Shown: positions 47,722 to 56,171 of the stretch, in pieces
Position numbering within the stretch: position 1 is the stretch's first letter
Layout of the letters: each line of letters starts with the position of its first letter
Notes under the pieces: model-generated
Told to the model about the DNA's origin: nothing
The model's input: the letters and a program-made list of their open reading frames with translations, nothing else
Databases searched by the model: none
Made by a program: the position numbers and the translations under genes
Assembly: GCF_012933465.1 (NCBI RefSeq)
Contig: NZ_JABBND010000006.1
Coordinates: forward strand, 1 to 64,000
Direction: 5' to 3'
Length of the DNA: 64,000 bases
Origin: Actinomycetospora sp. TBRC 11914
Lineage (GTDB): Bacteria; Actinomycetota; Actinomycetes; Mycobacteriales; Pseudonocardiaceae

Positions 47722-48864
47722 CTACGGGACGGGCGGCAACGGGAAACGGAGCGACGCGGCGGCCAGGTGTTCGGCGATGTCGGTGTCCTCCTGGACGTGC
47801 CGCACGCTGCCGCTCTCGTCGATCACCGCCCGGGTGAGCTCGTCCAGGATGTCCTCGGTGTGCCGGGTCGCGTGCTCGCACAACGGGCAGGTGTCCCCCG
47901 ACGTGCCGAGCCAGCTGCAGTTCGTGCACGCGACCCCGGCGACCATGGCGCCGTCCTGGACCAGCAGCGTCTCCACCGCCTTGACGGTGGCGGCCCACAG
48001 GCAGTCGGCGACGCCGAGCACGCCGAAGCCCCTCCCCCTGGCCACGCTCTCCAGCACCTCGCCGACCAGCCGGAGGTCGACGTCGCGCATGTAGCGCGCG
48101 ACGATCGGCTCCACCTTCTGCTTGATCGTGCCGCGATCCACCGTGTGCGGGTCGACGGTGAACGTGCCGGCGACCCGCTTGCGCAGGCCACGCGGCAGGG
48201 CGTCCAGGAATTGCGGTAGCTCGGCCCGGTGACCGCCGACGGCGAGCAGGTCGTAACCGTCGGCCTCGTGGAGCTGTGCCAGCTCGGCTGCGGTGTGCCG
48301 GTAGTGTTCCCGGGCCAGTTCCTCGGCCTTGTGGTGCACCCTGTCCTCGGCCATGGTCGCCGCGTAGTTCGGCTTGCGCATCGTGCGGTCGGACAGGGCG
48401 GCGATCGGCTCGATCTCGTCGGCGAACCATTCCCACACCCTCGCCCTGGCCCGATCGACGACCACGACGCAGCACCGCGCGTACTCCTCGAGCACCGCCA
48501 GCATCGGCCGTACCCACGGGGTCTCGTCCAGCACGACACGGTCCTGCACCGCACGCGGCAGTTGCACTGCCTCGAACACGTCGCGGGCGCTGCACGAGAA
48601 GAACGCCACCGCGCCGGGCCGCCAGCGCTCGGTCCGGACCTCCTCGCGCATCCGCTCCATGTCGCCGCGCAGCGACAGCCGGGCGGCCCGATCCAGCGAC
48701 TTGTCCTCGGCCATCGGCTCGACCTGGTCCAGCACGCTGTTCAGTCGGCCGGGCAGATCGGCGCGGTCCGTCGGGTCGGTCGGCACCCGCACGTACACGG
48801 ACACGAGTGGAAGCCCGTCGCCGCGCAACCGGAGTATCCGGTGGACGATCTCGGCAGTGATCAT
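47722..48864 (-). CDS. baeRF (Vms1/eRF1-like) family protein
   Basis: 380 residues resembling bacterial archaeo-eukaryotic-release-factor-like proteins (Rv2629 type). Layout: N-terminal helical/beta domain (SVYVRVPTDPT, GAVAFFSCSARDVFEAVQLP), central RNase-H-like domain with ARVWEWF, and a C-terminal L7Ae-like domain (YDLLAVGGHRAELPQFLDALP) ending in a zinc ribbon CTNCSW..CPLC. Relatives are proposed to act on stalled ribosomes or hibernation. ATG 48864 is the family-like start (MITAEIVHRILRL). It is in a cluster with stress-type genes. Confidence 0.78.
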   Translation of the reverse strand: MITAEIVHRILRLRGDGLPLVSVYVRVPTDPTDRADLPGRLNSVLDQVEPMAEDKSLDRAARLSLRGDMERMREEVRTERWRPGAVAFFSCSARDVFEAVQLPRAVQDRVVLDETPWVRPMLAVLEEYARCCVVVVDRARARVWEWFADEIEPIAALSDRTMRKPNYAATMAEDRVHHKAEELAREHYRHTAAELAQLHEADGYDLLAVGGHRAELPQFLDALPRGLRKRVAGTFTVDPHTVDRGTIKQKVEPIVARYMRDVDLRLVGEVLESVARGRGFGVLGVADCLWAATVKAVETLLVQDGAMVAGVACTNCSWLGTSGDTCPLCEHATRHTEDILDELTRAVIDESGSVRHVQEDTDIAEHLAAASLRFPLPPVP

Positions 48865-48981
48865 CGTCGCTCGCTTCCTGCCCGTGGCACCACACTCTTC
48901 TCGGGCGATCGAGCCGTCGGCGGGGGGTCTACGGAATGACCGAGCGGGCGACACCTCTGCCGATGGCAGTCGCCGGTGACG

Positions 48982-49701
48982 TCACAGCGCGTGGTGTACG
49001 CGCAATTCGTCCAGCGTCCGCTCGGTGGCCGCCTGGGACGACGCGGGGTTCTGGCCGGTGAGCAGGTTCCCGTCCACCACGACGTGCGGCGCCCACGGCG
49101 GGCCCGCCTCGAAGTCCGCACCGCGCTCTCGCAGCCGGTCCTCCAGCAGCCATGGCGCGCGGTCGGCAAGCCCACCCAGGCGTTCCTCCTCGTCGGTGAA
49201 ACCCGTCATGTGCAGGCCGTCGAACAGCCAGCCGCCGTCGGGACGGTTGGCCGACAGCAAGCCCGCCGGGCCGTGGCAGACCGCCGCGACGACGCGGTTC
49301 GCGCCGAAGAACTGGAGGAGGATCTCGCCCAGCGGCTGGAAGTCGGCCAGATCCTCCATCGGGCCGTGCCCACCAGGGATGTAGATGGCGTCGTAGTCGG
49401 CGACGTGCCCCACGGCGTGCTCCAACGCCATCGGGTGCGCCAGATCGTCGGCGATCGCGTCGAGGTAGTCGCGGAACGCGGTGGCTCTCCTCTCCCCGCC
49501 CGCCCTCTCCGGGTGCAGGCTCATCCGGTCCACCGTGGGCGCCACGCCGCCCGGGGTGGCGACGACCACCTCGACACCCTCGTCGCGGAACACGCTGTGC
49601 GGCACCACGAACTCCTCGGCCCAGTAGCCGGTCGGGTGTCGGCTGCCGTCCTGGAGCGTCCAGTGGTCGCTGCCGGAGAGCGCCAGCAGGATCCGGGTCA
49701 T
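48982..49701 (-). CDS. DJ-1/PfpI (Hsp31-like) family protein
   Basis: 239-residue class I glutamine-amidotransferase-like protein of the Hsp31/glyoxalase III type. Nucleophile elbow AAVCHGPAGLL with Cys142 and His143; IYIPGGHGPMEDL; an N-terminal GYWAEEFVVPHSVF segment carrying the acidic partner. Likely glyoxalase III, protein-deglycase or chaperone in stress. Its ATG overlaps the stop of the DUF2267 gene by 4 nt (ATGA). Confidence 0.87.
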   Translation of the reverse strand: MTRILLALSGSDHWTLQDGSRHPTGYWAEEFVVPHSVFRDEGVEVVVATPGGVAPTVDRMSLHPERAGGERRATAFRDYLDAIADDLAHPMALEHAVGHVADYDAIYIPGGHGPMEDLADFQPLGEILLQFFGANRVVAAVCHGPAGLLSANRPDGGWLFDGLHMTGFTDEEERLGGLADRAPWLLEDRLRERGADFEAGPPWAPHVVVDGNLLTGQNPASSQAATERTLDELRVHHAL

Positions 49702-50108
49702 CGGTCTCCTCCTGCTGGTCGAACGTCCCGGAGGCGAGGGCCGGCCGCCACTTCCCTGAACTCCAGGGGCAGTTGGCTCATCATGTGGCTGACGACGTCA
49801 CCGCTGATCGTGTCGCGCAGCGTGGCCAGCACCGCGGCCACGCCGATGTCCGCCGTGCCCCGGTCCACCCCGGCCCGTTCCGCGGTCCGCCGGATGAATT
49901 CGTCGAGGCTGAATCCCTCGGCTTCCTCCTCGGCCGCCACCAGGGGCGTCTGCAGCTCCGCGGGGAGCTGCGCGGCGATGTGGCGGGCCTCCCCACCGGT
50001 GATGCGTTCGCCCAGCGTCCACAGGGTGGCCCGGGTCAGCGCCTCGGCCTGCTCTCGCCCGACGTCGGCCCGTTCGGCCACCTCGTCGATGAACTGGTTG
50101 TGGTCCAT
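49698..50108 (-). CDS. DUF2267 protein
   Basis: 136 residues made of two similar helical halves: FIDEVAERADVGREQAEALTRATLWTLGERI and FIRRTAERAGVDRGTADIGVAAVLATLRDTI, each followed by an (I/V)xxQLP segment (IAAQLPAELQ; MMSQLPLEFR). DUF2267 has no firm function but occurs with stress genes. It is the first gene of a minus-strand unit with the Hsp31-like gene (4-nt overlap) and perhaps the baeRF gene. Confidence 0.85.
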   Translation of the reverse strand: MDHNQFIDEVAERADVGREQAEALTRATLWTLGERITGGEARHIAAQLPAELQTPLVAAEEEAEGFSLDEFIRRTAERAGVDRGTADIGVAAVLATLRDTISGDVVSHMMSQLPLEFREVAAGPRLRDVRPAGGDR

Positions 50109-50469
50109 GGCCCACCATGGCCGCCGCCGGCGGGCAGCGTCCCAGGCCCCGGAGATGGTTTCTGCCGGGCCGGATTCACCCCGCCAGGCCGAGCCGGTGG
50201 CGGTGGCTGCTCGCCGAGCTGCGATGGTCGCCGCAGAGTCGGTGCCACGACGGCCGCGCCCGCGCCCCACCCGGTCGCCGTACCGACGGCCAGTCTGTTC
50301 GCGATCCAGCACGGGCTGCTGCCCGAGGAGGACTACCTGCCCGCCGAGGCATGAACTCAGGGATGACGGCCGGAAAGATGGGGCGGTCGCCCCATGGACG
50401 GACTGCCGGCCGGCACCTAGCGTGCGCCTTCCTCCAGCAACCGCGAGGCACCACCACCGAGAGACCGTC
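50109..50469. other. intergenic region upstream of DUF2267 and cupin genes
   Basis: 361 bp, divergent. No promoter hexamer stands out. On the plus strand a short coding-like tail ends at TGA 50352-50354 (reading AIQHGLLPEEDYLPAEA) but has no start or body, so it may be a decayed gene end. Confidence 0.35.
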
Positions 50470-50841
50470 ATGCCATCCACATCCAGGACAACCGCGCACG
50501 AGCAGGACTTCGGGCTCGCCGTCGACCGCACCGCCCACCTCGACGACTACACGGTGCAGTTCGTGACGATCCGCGAGACGCACTCGCTCAAGGACATGCT
50601 CGCCGGGCTGCCGGGCAGCCACTGCCGGTGCCCCCACTGGGGCTACGTGATCGATGGCCGCATGACCGTCGACTACGACGACAAGCAGGAGGAGTACGGA
50701 CCGGGCGACGCCTTCTACATGTCGCCCGGACACGTCCCGGCCGCCGAGGCCGGCAGCGAGTTCGTGATGTTCAGCCCGAAGGAGGAGCTGGCCGTCACCG
50801 AGGCCGCGATCCAGGAATGGATGCAGCGCGCGCAGACGTGA
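50470..50841 (+). CDS. small cupin-like protein
   Basis: 123 residues with a single cupin barrel: SHCRCPHWGYVIDGRMTVDY, then EYGPGDAFYMSPGHVP. The first motif has CRCPH instead of a HxH pair, so metal binding would use His/Cys or be absent. Function unknown. Divergent from the DUF2267-Hsp31-baeRF unit. Confidence 0.75.
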   Translation: MPSTSRTTAHEQDFGLAVDRTAHLDDYTVQFVTIRETHSLKDMLAGLPGSHCRCPHWGYVIDGRMTVDYDDKQEEYGPGDAFYMSPGHVPAAEAGSEFVMFSPKEELAVTEAAIQEWMQRAQT

Positions 50842-50959
50842 GATCCACCCCAGGCCCGGGCACGGCCGCCGGTCCGGCTACCCAGCCCACCGCCGACGAG
50901 AGAACGCCCGATCTCGTGAGTGAGCGGCAGGACGACACGGGGCAGCTCGTCACCGGCGG

Positions 50960-50987
50960 CCCCTCCCCCGCCGCGGCGGAGAAGGGG
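50960..50987 (-). terminator. probable terminator of rnpB
   Basis: CCCCTTCTCCGCCG / CGGCGGGGGAGGGG stem (12 of 14 pairs) immediately past the RNase P RNA 3' end. Confidence 0.55.
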
Positions 50988-50990
50988 CGG

Positions 50991-51404
50991 GCGGAGGAGT
51001 CGGCCTGTAAGCCGGATCCTGTGCCCACGGTCCCTCGCGGGTCCGCGGGCGGCGACCATCCATCTCGGCCCGCCGTCGCCGACGGGCTCCAGCGGTCTAC
51101 CCGCAGGTCTCGGGCGGGCAGCCCTCGGACGACCTGCGCAGCTCCGCCGTCTCCGGCGGAACCTTCTTGACCTTGCTCCGGGTGGGGTTTACCGAGCCGT
51201 CCTGGTCACCCAGGACGCTGGTGGTCTCTTACACCACCGTTTCACCCTCACCACCGGCTCGCGCCGGTGGCGGTCTGTTCTCTGTGGCACTGTCCCGCGG
51301 GTCACCCCGGGTTGCTGTTGGCAACCACCCTGCCCTGTGGAGTCCGGACTTTCCTCGACGGGCCCTCGTGGGGCCCGACGCGGCCGCCCGGCCGACTCCT
51401 CCGC
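50991..51404 (-). ncRNA. rnpB: RNase P RNA, bacterial type A
   Basis: Catalytic RNA that matures tRNA 5' ends. On the minus strand the P1 helix 5' arm GCGGAGGAGTCGGCC pairs with the 3' arm GGCCGACTCCTCCGC. Universally conserved blocks appear in order: GAGGAAAGTCCGGACTCC, CAGGGCAGGGTG, ACAGAGAACAGACCGCC, GGGTGAAACGGTG, AAGGTCAAGAAGG and ACAGGATCCGGCTTACAGG. About 414 nt, usual for actinobacteria. Ends are set by the P1 arms and may be off by a few bases. Confidence 0.97.
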
Positions 51405-51509
51405 GTCACCGATGGTAGCGCCGGCACATGCTCGGCCCGCCGTGGAGCCCTTGTGCGTCGTGGACCGGGCGCGGACCCTCGGTGGCCTGGTCGGGGAGCT
51501 GAGGTCGCC

Positions 51510-52085
51510 ATGTCCGAGACGGTCGGCACGCCACCTCCCCGTGCCCTCCTCGGCGCCGCCGCCGTCGTCTTCTCCGCCCTCTACTTCGTGTCCGACGTCC
51601 TCGAGGCCGTCCAGGGCGGGTTCTCGACCCCGCAGCTCTGGCTGACCCTCGTCGCCGAGGCCGCCGTCCCGTTCCTCGTGATCGGGCTCCACCTCGCGCA
51701 GCGGCCGTCGATCCCGCGGAGCGCGGCGATCGCCGCGGGCGCCTACGCCTACGCGTACGTCTACTTCACGGGGACGGTCGTCTACGCGCTGGTCACCGGC
51801 ACCCCCGACTACGCCACCCTGTCCGAGGAGCTCGGCGTCGGGATGACCGTCCACGGTGCGATCATGGTCGCCGCGGGCGTCTGGTTCGGCTACGCCTCGT
51901 TCCGCGCCGGTGTCCTGCCGCGGTGGGCCGGGGTCGCCCTCGCCGTCGGGGTCGTCCTGGTGGCGGCGTCGCAGGGGGCACCGGAGGGTCTGCAGCTCGT
52001 CGCCGCGGGGGTCCGCGACCTCGGCGTCGCGGGCCTGGGCGCCGGCCTGCTCGTCGGCGCCCGCAGGGACACGGCCCCGACCTAG
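51510..52085 (+). CDS. small integral membrane protein
   Basis: 191 residues with about six hydrophobic segments (LLGAAAVVFSALYFVSDVLE, LVAEAAVPFLVIGLHLA, AYAYAYVYFTGTVVYAL, GAIMVAAGVWFGYASF, AGVALAVGVVLVAASQG, VRDLGVAGLGAGLLVG). No family recognised with confidence; short DUF-type membrane proteins of actinobacteria look like this. The ATG follows CTGAGG. It is 105 nt from the rnpB 5' end, divergent. Confidence 0.65.
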   Translation: MSETVGTPPPRALLGAAAVVFSALYFVSDVLEAVQGGFSTPQLWLTLVAEAAVPFLVIGLHLAQRPSIPRSAAIAAGAYAYAYVYFTGTVVYALVTGTPDYATLSEELGVGMTVHGAIMVAAGVWFGYASFRAGVLPRWAGVALAVGVVLVAASQGAPEGLQLVAAGVRDLGVAGLGAGLLVGARRDTAPT

Positions 52086-52213
52086 ACGAAGATCTCATTC
52101 CCGGTCGCGAGTCGTGGCGCCACGTGGGCGTGTCGCTCCCGACAAGAGGATCCGTGACGACGACGGCCCTCCCACGACGCCCCGGCGGGCGGGCACACCC
52201 ACCGCACCAGGGC

Positions 52214-52219
52214 TAGCGT
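52214..52219 (+). promoter_or_regulatory. putative -10 box of TauE/SafE gene
   Basis: TAGCGT, 8 nt before GTG 52228, again the leaderless layout. Confidence 0.4.
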
Positions 52220-52227
52220 GCCCAGCC

Positions 52228-52995
52228 GTGACGCATCCGGGCGCGCTGCAGATCGTCCTGCTCGTCGTGCTCGGGCTGCTCGCCGGCGCGGTGAACGCGA
52301 TCGCCGGCGGGGGCTCGCTCATCGTCTTCCCGGTGCTGCTCGCGACGGGACTGCCGCCGCTGCCGGCCAACGTCACCAACTCCGTCGCCCAGTGGCCCGG
52401 CTACGCCGGCTCGACGCTGTCCGCGCGCCGCGACCTCGGCGGCCAGCGCCGCCGGCTCGCCCTCACGACGATCCCCGCCGCCCTCGGCTCCGCGGTCGGC
52501 TGCGGGCTGCTGCTCGTGCTGCCGCAGTCGGTGTTCGACGCGGTCGTGCCGATCCTCGTCCTGCTCGCCAGCCTCACGCTGGGCGCCCAGCCGTGGATCA
52601 AGCGGTGGACCTCGCGCGACGGCGAGTCGGAGGGCCGGGAGCGGCCGGTCGCCCTCGCCGTCGTCACCTTCGTCGCCGCGGTGTACGGCGGGTACTTCGG
52701 CGGGGCCCTCGGCGTCGTGCTGATCGCGGTGCTCTCGCTGCTCTGCGCCGACTCGATGCGCCGGCTCAACGCGGTGAAGGTGCTGCTGTCGCTGGTGGTC
52801 GCGACGGTGACCGTGGTGCTGTTCGGGTTCTTCGCGCCGGTCGACTGGTTCGCGGTCCTGCTGCTGGCGCCGTCGACGCTCATCGGGGGCTACCTCGGGA
52901 TGGCCGTGGCGCAGAAGATGCCCGACAACGTGCTGCGCTGGAGCGTCGTCGTCCTCGGCGTGGCGGTGGCGATCTACCTGTTCCTCAAGGGGTGA
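52228..52995 (+). CDS. TauE/SafE-family (sulfite exporter-like) permease
   Basis: 255-residue membrane protein with about eight hydrophobic segments. The family hallmarks are the two repeated glycine-rich elements: GLLAGAVNAIAGGGSLIVFPVLL near the N-terminus and AVYGGYFGGALGVVLIAVLSL in the second half. NVTNSVAQWPGYAGS follows the first repeat as usual. Members export sulfoacetate, sulfite or other small organosulfur anions; substrate here unknown. The ArsB-like gene starts 10 nt after its stop, so both may be one unit. Confidence 0.9.
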   Translation: MTHPGALQIVLLVVLGLLAGAVNAIAGGGSLIVFPVLLATGLPPLPANVTNSVAQWPGYAGSTLSARRDLGGQRRRLALTTIPAALGSAVGCGLLLVLPQSVFDAVVPILVLLASLTLGAQPWIKRWTSRDGESEGRERPVALAVVTFVAAVYGGYFGGALGVVLIAVLSLLCADSMRRLNAVKVLLSLVVATVTVVLFGFFAPVDWFAVLLLAPSTLIGGYLGMAVAQKMPDNVLRWSVVVLGVAVAIYLFLKG

Positions 52996-53005
52996 GCGTC
53001 TTCCG

Positions 53006-54319
53006 GTGACGGGCCACGCCGCGACCGCGCTCGCCGTCGCGCTCCTCGCGGCGGTGCTCGTCGTCGCCGTGTGGCGGCCGCGGGGGGCGCCGGAGGCGGT
53101 CGCGGCGATCCCCGCCGCGGCGCTCGTCGTCGGGACCGGCCTGCTGGCGTGGCCGCAGGCGCTGACGGAGGTCGTCGAGCTCGGGCCGACCGTCGGGTTC
53201 CTCGCGGCGGTGCTCGTGCTCGCCCACCTCGCCGACGCCGAGGGGGTGTTCACCTGGGCGGGGTCGCTGCTGCGGCGCCGACGTGAGAGTGGCTTTTCGG
53301 ACGTTGAGTGTCTGCGATGCGACACCGCTGACACTGGGAACCGGCTCTTCCGCCGCGTCTTCGCCCTCGCCGCGGTCACCACCGCCGTGCTGAGCCTCGA
53401 CGCCACCGTCGTCCTGCTGACCCCGGTCGTCGTGCGCACCGCCCGGCGGATGCGCCTCGCCGTCGCACCCGCCGCCTTCGTCTGCGCGCACCTGGCCAAC
53501 TCGGCGTCGCTGCTGCTCCCGGTCTCCAACCTCACCAACCTGCTCGCCGTCGGCGCCACGCACCTGTCGTTCCTGCGGTTCGCGGCGCTCATGGCGCTGC
53601 CGTGGGTCGTGGTGCTGGCGGTCGAGTACGTCGGGCTGCGGTGGGTGTTCCGCCGAGAGATCGACCGACCGGAGGCCGGCCCCGAGGACGAGCCCGACCG
53701 GCCCGACCAGCTCGACCAGGACACCCCCACCCCCCGCTACGCCCTCGTCGTCCTCGCCCTGACCCTCGTGGGGTTCGGCGCCGCCGCCCCGCTGGGGGTC
53801 GAGCCGGTGTGGGTCGCGGTCGTCGGAGTCGTGGTGCTCGGCGCGCGGTCGCTCGCCTCCCGTCGCACCACCCCGCGCGCGGTCGTCGAGTCCGCCGCTC
53901 CCCTCTTCTGCCTGTTCGTGCTGGCCCTCGGCGTCGTCGTCGCCGCGGTGGGCACCCACGGGCTCGGCGGGGTGCTCACCGGCATCGTCACACCGCTCGG
54001 CACCGGCCTGCCCGGGCTGCTCGCGGTCGCCGGGCTCGCCGCGGTGCTCGCCAACGTCGTCAACAACCTGCCCGCGACGCTGCTCCTGCTCGACGCCCTC
54101 GGCCCGGCCCCCGCGACGGCCACGGTGCTCGCGATGCTGATCGGGGTCGGCGTCGGGCCCAACCTCACCTACGTCGGGTCCCTCGCGACGCTGCTGTGGC
54201 GGCGGGTGATGTCCGCGGAGGGAGCGGCGCCGTCGCTACGGCGGTTCACGATCGCGGGCCTCGTCACCACCCCCGCGGCGCTCGTCGCGGGCACCGTCGC
54301 GCTGTGGCTGGTGGCCTGA
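53006..54319 (+). CDS. ArsB/NhaD-type anion transporter with repeat-derived insertion
   Basis: 437-residue membrane protein of the ion-transporter (arsenite/SLC13-like) superfamily, with about ten hydrophobic segments. The helical-hairpin motifs are SLDATVVLLTPVVV (first) and LANVVNNLPATLLLLDAL (second). Between TM2 and TM3, residues 94-112 (ESGFSDVECLRCDTADTGN) are encoded by about 56-58% GC DNA that matches the dispersed repeat at 18814-18880; the reading frame is kept. Arsenite or another anion is possible; no arsR or arsC lies nearby. GTG start overlaps nothing. Confidence 0.83.
   Translation: MTGHAATALAVALLAAVLVVAVWRPRGAPEAVAAIPAAALVVGTGLLAWPQALTEVVELGPTVGFLAAVLVLAHLADAEGVFTWAGSLLRRRRESGFSDVECLRCDTADTGNRLFRRVFALAAVTTAVLSLDATVVLLTPVVVRTARRMRLAVAPAAFVCAHLANSASLLLPVSNLTNLLAVGATHLSFLRFAALMALPWVVVLAVEYVGLRWVFRREIDRPEAGPEDEPDRPDQLDQDTPTPRYALVVLALTLVGFGAAAPLGVEPVWVAVVGVVVLGARSLASRRTTPRAVVESAAPLFCLFVLALGVVVAAVGTHGLGGVLTGIVTPLGTGLPGLLAVAGLAAVLANVVNNLPATLLLLDALGPAPATATVLAMLIGVGVGPNLTYVGSLATLLWRRVMSAEGAAPSLRRFTIAGLVTTPAALVAGTVALWLVA
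53289..53332. repeat. dispersed repeat, short copy inside a coding region
   Basis: GTGGCTTTTCGGAC (53289-53302) and a 25-base block (53308-53332, containing TGTCTGCGATGCGACACC) are exact matches, inverted, to 18865-18878 and 18814-18838. The spacer is 5 nt here. It adds a polar loop to the ArsB-like protein. Confidence 0.75.
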
Positions 54320-54326
54320 CCGGCCC

Positions 54327-54332
54327 TACGCT
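54327..54332 (+). promoter_or_regulatory. putative -10 box of DUF2332 gene
   Basis: TACGCT, 7 nt before GTG 54340. Confidence 0.4.
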
Positions 54333-54339
54333 GCGCTCC

Positions 54340-55464
54340 GTGAGCAGCGACGACGCCCGAGACCGGGTGCGTGACCAGGCCTCCGGCGTCGCCGCGGGCT
54401 GGTCGCCGCCGGACGCCCCACCGAGCTGGGCGCTGACCGCCGAGCTCTTCCGCGCGATCGCCGAGGACGACGTCCTGCTCGACCTCGCGGCCGCCCTCCC
54501 GCCCGACCGGCTGCCGCCGCTGCTGCTCAGCGCCGCGGTCCGCGACCTCGTCGCCCGCGAGCAGCCCGCTCCCCTCGCCGGGTACTTCCCGACGCCGGGC
54601 TCCGGCCAGCCGGTCCTCGACGAGGGGTTCCGGCCCGCGCTCGCGGCGTTCGCCCGGGAGCACGCCGAGGAGCTCGCGCGGCTGTGCGCCGCGCACCGCT
54701 ACCAGATGAACGAGGTCGGTCGCAGCGCCGACGTGCTCGCCGTCCTCGGCGACATCGCTCCCGACCGGCCGATCGCGCTGGTCGACCTCGGCACCGGCGC
54801 GGGCCTCGGGCTCCAGCTCGACCGCTACCGCTACCGGTACGCCGCCGACGGCCGCACCCGCACCGTCGGCGACCCCGACTCCCCCTTCGAGCTCCACTGC
54901 GCCGTCCGCGCGGGCGACCCGCCGGTGCCCGCGACGGTGCCGACCATCGCCGCGCGGGTCGGGATCGACGTCGAGCCCCTCGACCTGGGCGTCCCGGAGA
55001 TCCGCGACTGGCTCGCCGCCTGCGTGCCGCCCGAGACCGGCGCGGTCGACCGCTTCGCCGCGGCGAGCGCCGTCGTCCGGGCCCACCCGGCGCCGCTGGT
55101 CCGCGGCGACCTCGTGGAGACCGTCGAGCGGGTCTGCGCGGACCTGCCGTCGGAGGCCCTGCTCGTCCTCGTCGACACCTACGTCCACGTCTTCCTGCCC
55201 GACGACGACCGCGCCCGGTTCGCCGCCCTGCTCCCCCGGCTCGGGCGCGACCTCGAGTGGATCTCGGTCGACCCGCTCGTGCCGCTGGGGCCGGACGGCC
55301 GCGACAGCGTGCAGGGGCTCCCCGTCCCCGACCGCGCGGTCGAGGCGTACCGGGCCGGAGTCACCGGCGTGGTGGGACGCCTGTCCGTGCGCGACGGGGC
55401 GGTGTCGGGGCGGGTCCTCGGGCTCGCCCACCCCGGGGCGGCGTGGCTGGAGTGGCTCGCCTAG
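54340..55464 (+). CDS. DUF2332 protein
   Basis: 374-residue protein of the DUF2332 family, seen mainly in actinobacteria and proteobacteria. Recognised features: QANEVGR-like RYQMNEVGRSADVL, ALVDLGTGAGLGLQLDRYRYRYA (a SAM-binding-like glycine loop), and WLAACVPPE. The fold resembles a methyltransferase but activity is unknown. Its TAG stop overlaps the stop of the converging phosphatase gene by 4 nt. Confidence 0.83.
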   Translation: MSSDDARDRVRDQASGVAAGWSPPDAPPSWALTAELFRAIAEDDVLLDLAAALPPDRLPPLLLSAAVRDLVAREQPAPLAGYFPTPGSGQPVLDEGFRPALAAFAREHAEELARLCAAHRYQMNEVGRSADVLAVLGDIAPDRPIALVDLGTGAGLGLQLDRYRYRYAADGRTRTVGDPDSPFELHCAVRAGDPPVPATVPTIAARVGIDVEPLDLGVPEIRDWLAACVPPETGAVDRFAAASAVVRAHPAPLVRGDLVETVERVCADLPSEALLVLVDTYVHVFLPDDDRARFAALLPRLGRDLEWISVDPLVPLGPDGRDSVQGLPVPDRAVEAYRAGVTGVVGRLSVRDGAVSGRVLGLAHPGAAWLEWLA

Positions 55465-56171
55465 CGCAGGTAGGACGTGTCGTTCACCAGCCGCACGCTC
55501 GCGCCGCCGTCGTCCCAGAAGTCGACCACCGACAGGCACGCCAGGTCGAGGTGCAGCCGGTAGAGCAGCGCCGGGCCGGCGTCGAGGGCGAAGCGCAGGA
55601 TCGTCTTGATCGGGGTCACGTGGCTGACCAGCACGACCGTCGTCCCCGCGTGCCGCTCCAGCAGCCCGCGCAGCGCCGCGGCCACCCGGGCCCCGACCTC
55701 CTCGAAGCTCTCCCCGCCGGGTGGGGGCACCGACGAGTCGGCGAGCCAGGCGCGGTGCACGTCGGGGTCGCGCTCGGCGGCCTCGGAGAAGGTCAGCCCC
55801 TCCCAGCCGCCGAAGTCGGTCTCGGTGAAGCCCTCGTCGACCTCCACCGCGACGCCGAGCGCCGCCGCGACCGGCCCCGCCGTCGAGCGGGCGCGGTCCA
55901 GCGGCGAGCTGACGACGGCCGCGGCGCCCGGGTAGCGCGCCCCGACCGACGCCGCGGCGGCCGCCGCCTGCGACTGCCCGACCTCGGTCAGCGGCGGGTT
56001 CCCCCGCCCCGAGTAGCGCCGGTCCACCGACAGCGGCGACTGCCCGTGGCGCAGCAGCAGCACGCGGGTGGGGACGGCGGCCCCGCGCCCGGTCCAGGCC
56101 CCGGCCGCGTTCGCGGCGGTGCTCGCGTCTCCGGTGCTCGCGTCCCCGGTGCTCGCGTCCCCGGCGCTCAC
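55461..56171 (-). CDS. histidine phosphatase (CobC/PGM-like), lacking an RNase H domain
   Basis: 236 residues. Phosphatase core: LLLRHGQSPLSVDRRYSGRGNPPLT with the phosphohistidine, SSPLDRARSTA, GFTETDFGGWEGL, GGESFEEV and VVLVSHVTPIKT. It lies where mycobacteria have Rv2228c, a fusion of RNase HI with this domain. Here the first 30 residues are instead a repeat-derived linker (AGDASTGDASTGDAST). Alpha-ribazole-5'-phosphate in cobalamin synthesis is a likely substrate (cobD is 5 kb away). GTG start overlaps the zinc-ribbon stop by 4 nt. Confidence 0.87.
   Translation of the reverse strand: MSAGDASTGDASTGDASTAANAAGAWTGRGAAVPTRVLLLRHGQSPLSVDRRYSGRGNPPLTEVGQSQAAAAAASVGARYPGAAAVVSSPLDRARSTAGPVAAALGVAVEVDEGFTETDFGGWEGLTFSEAAERDPDVHRAWLADSSVPPPGGESFEEVGARVAAALRGLLERHAGTTVVLVSHVTPIKTILRFALDAGPALLYRLHLDLACLSVVDFWDDGGASVRLVNDTSYLR
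56119..56163. repeat. three tandem 15-bp repeats
   Basis: GTGCTCGCGTCYCCG three times in a row, within the 5' end of the phosphatase gene, encoding GDAST units. The first differs by one base. Confidence 0.85.

Noticed and set aside
50276..50354. Plus-strand coding-like tail before the cupin gene
   Set aside because: No start codon or body of a gene is visible; kept only as a possible gene remnant in the intergenic note.
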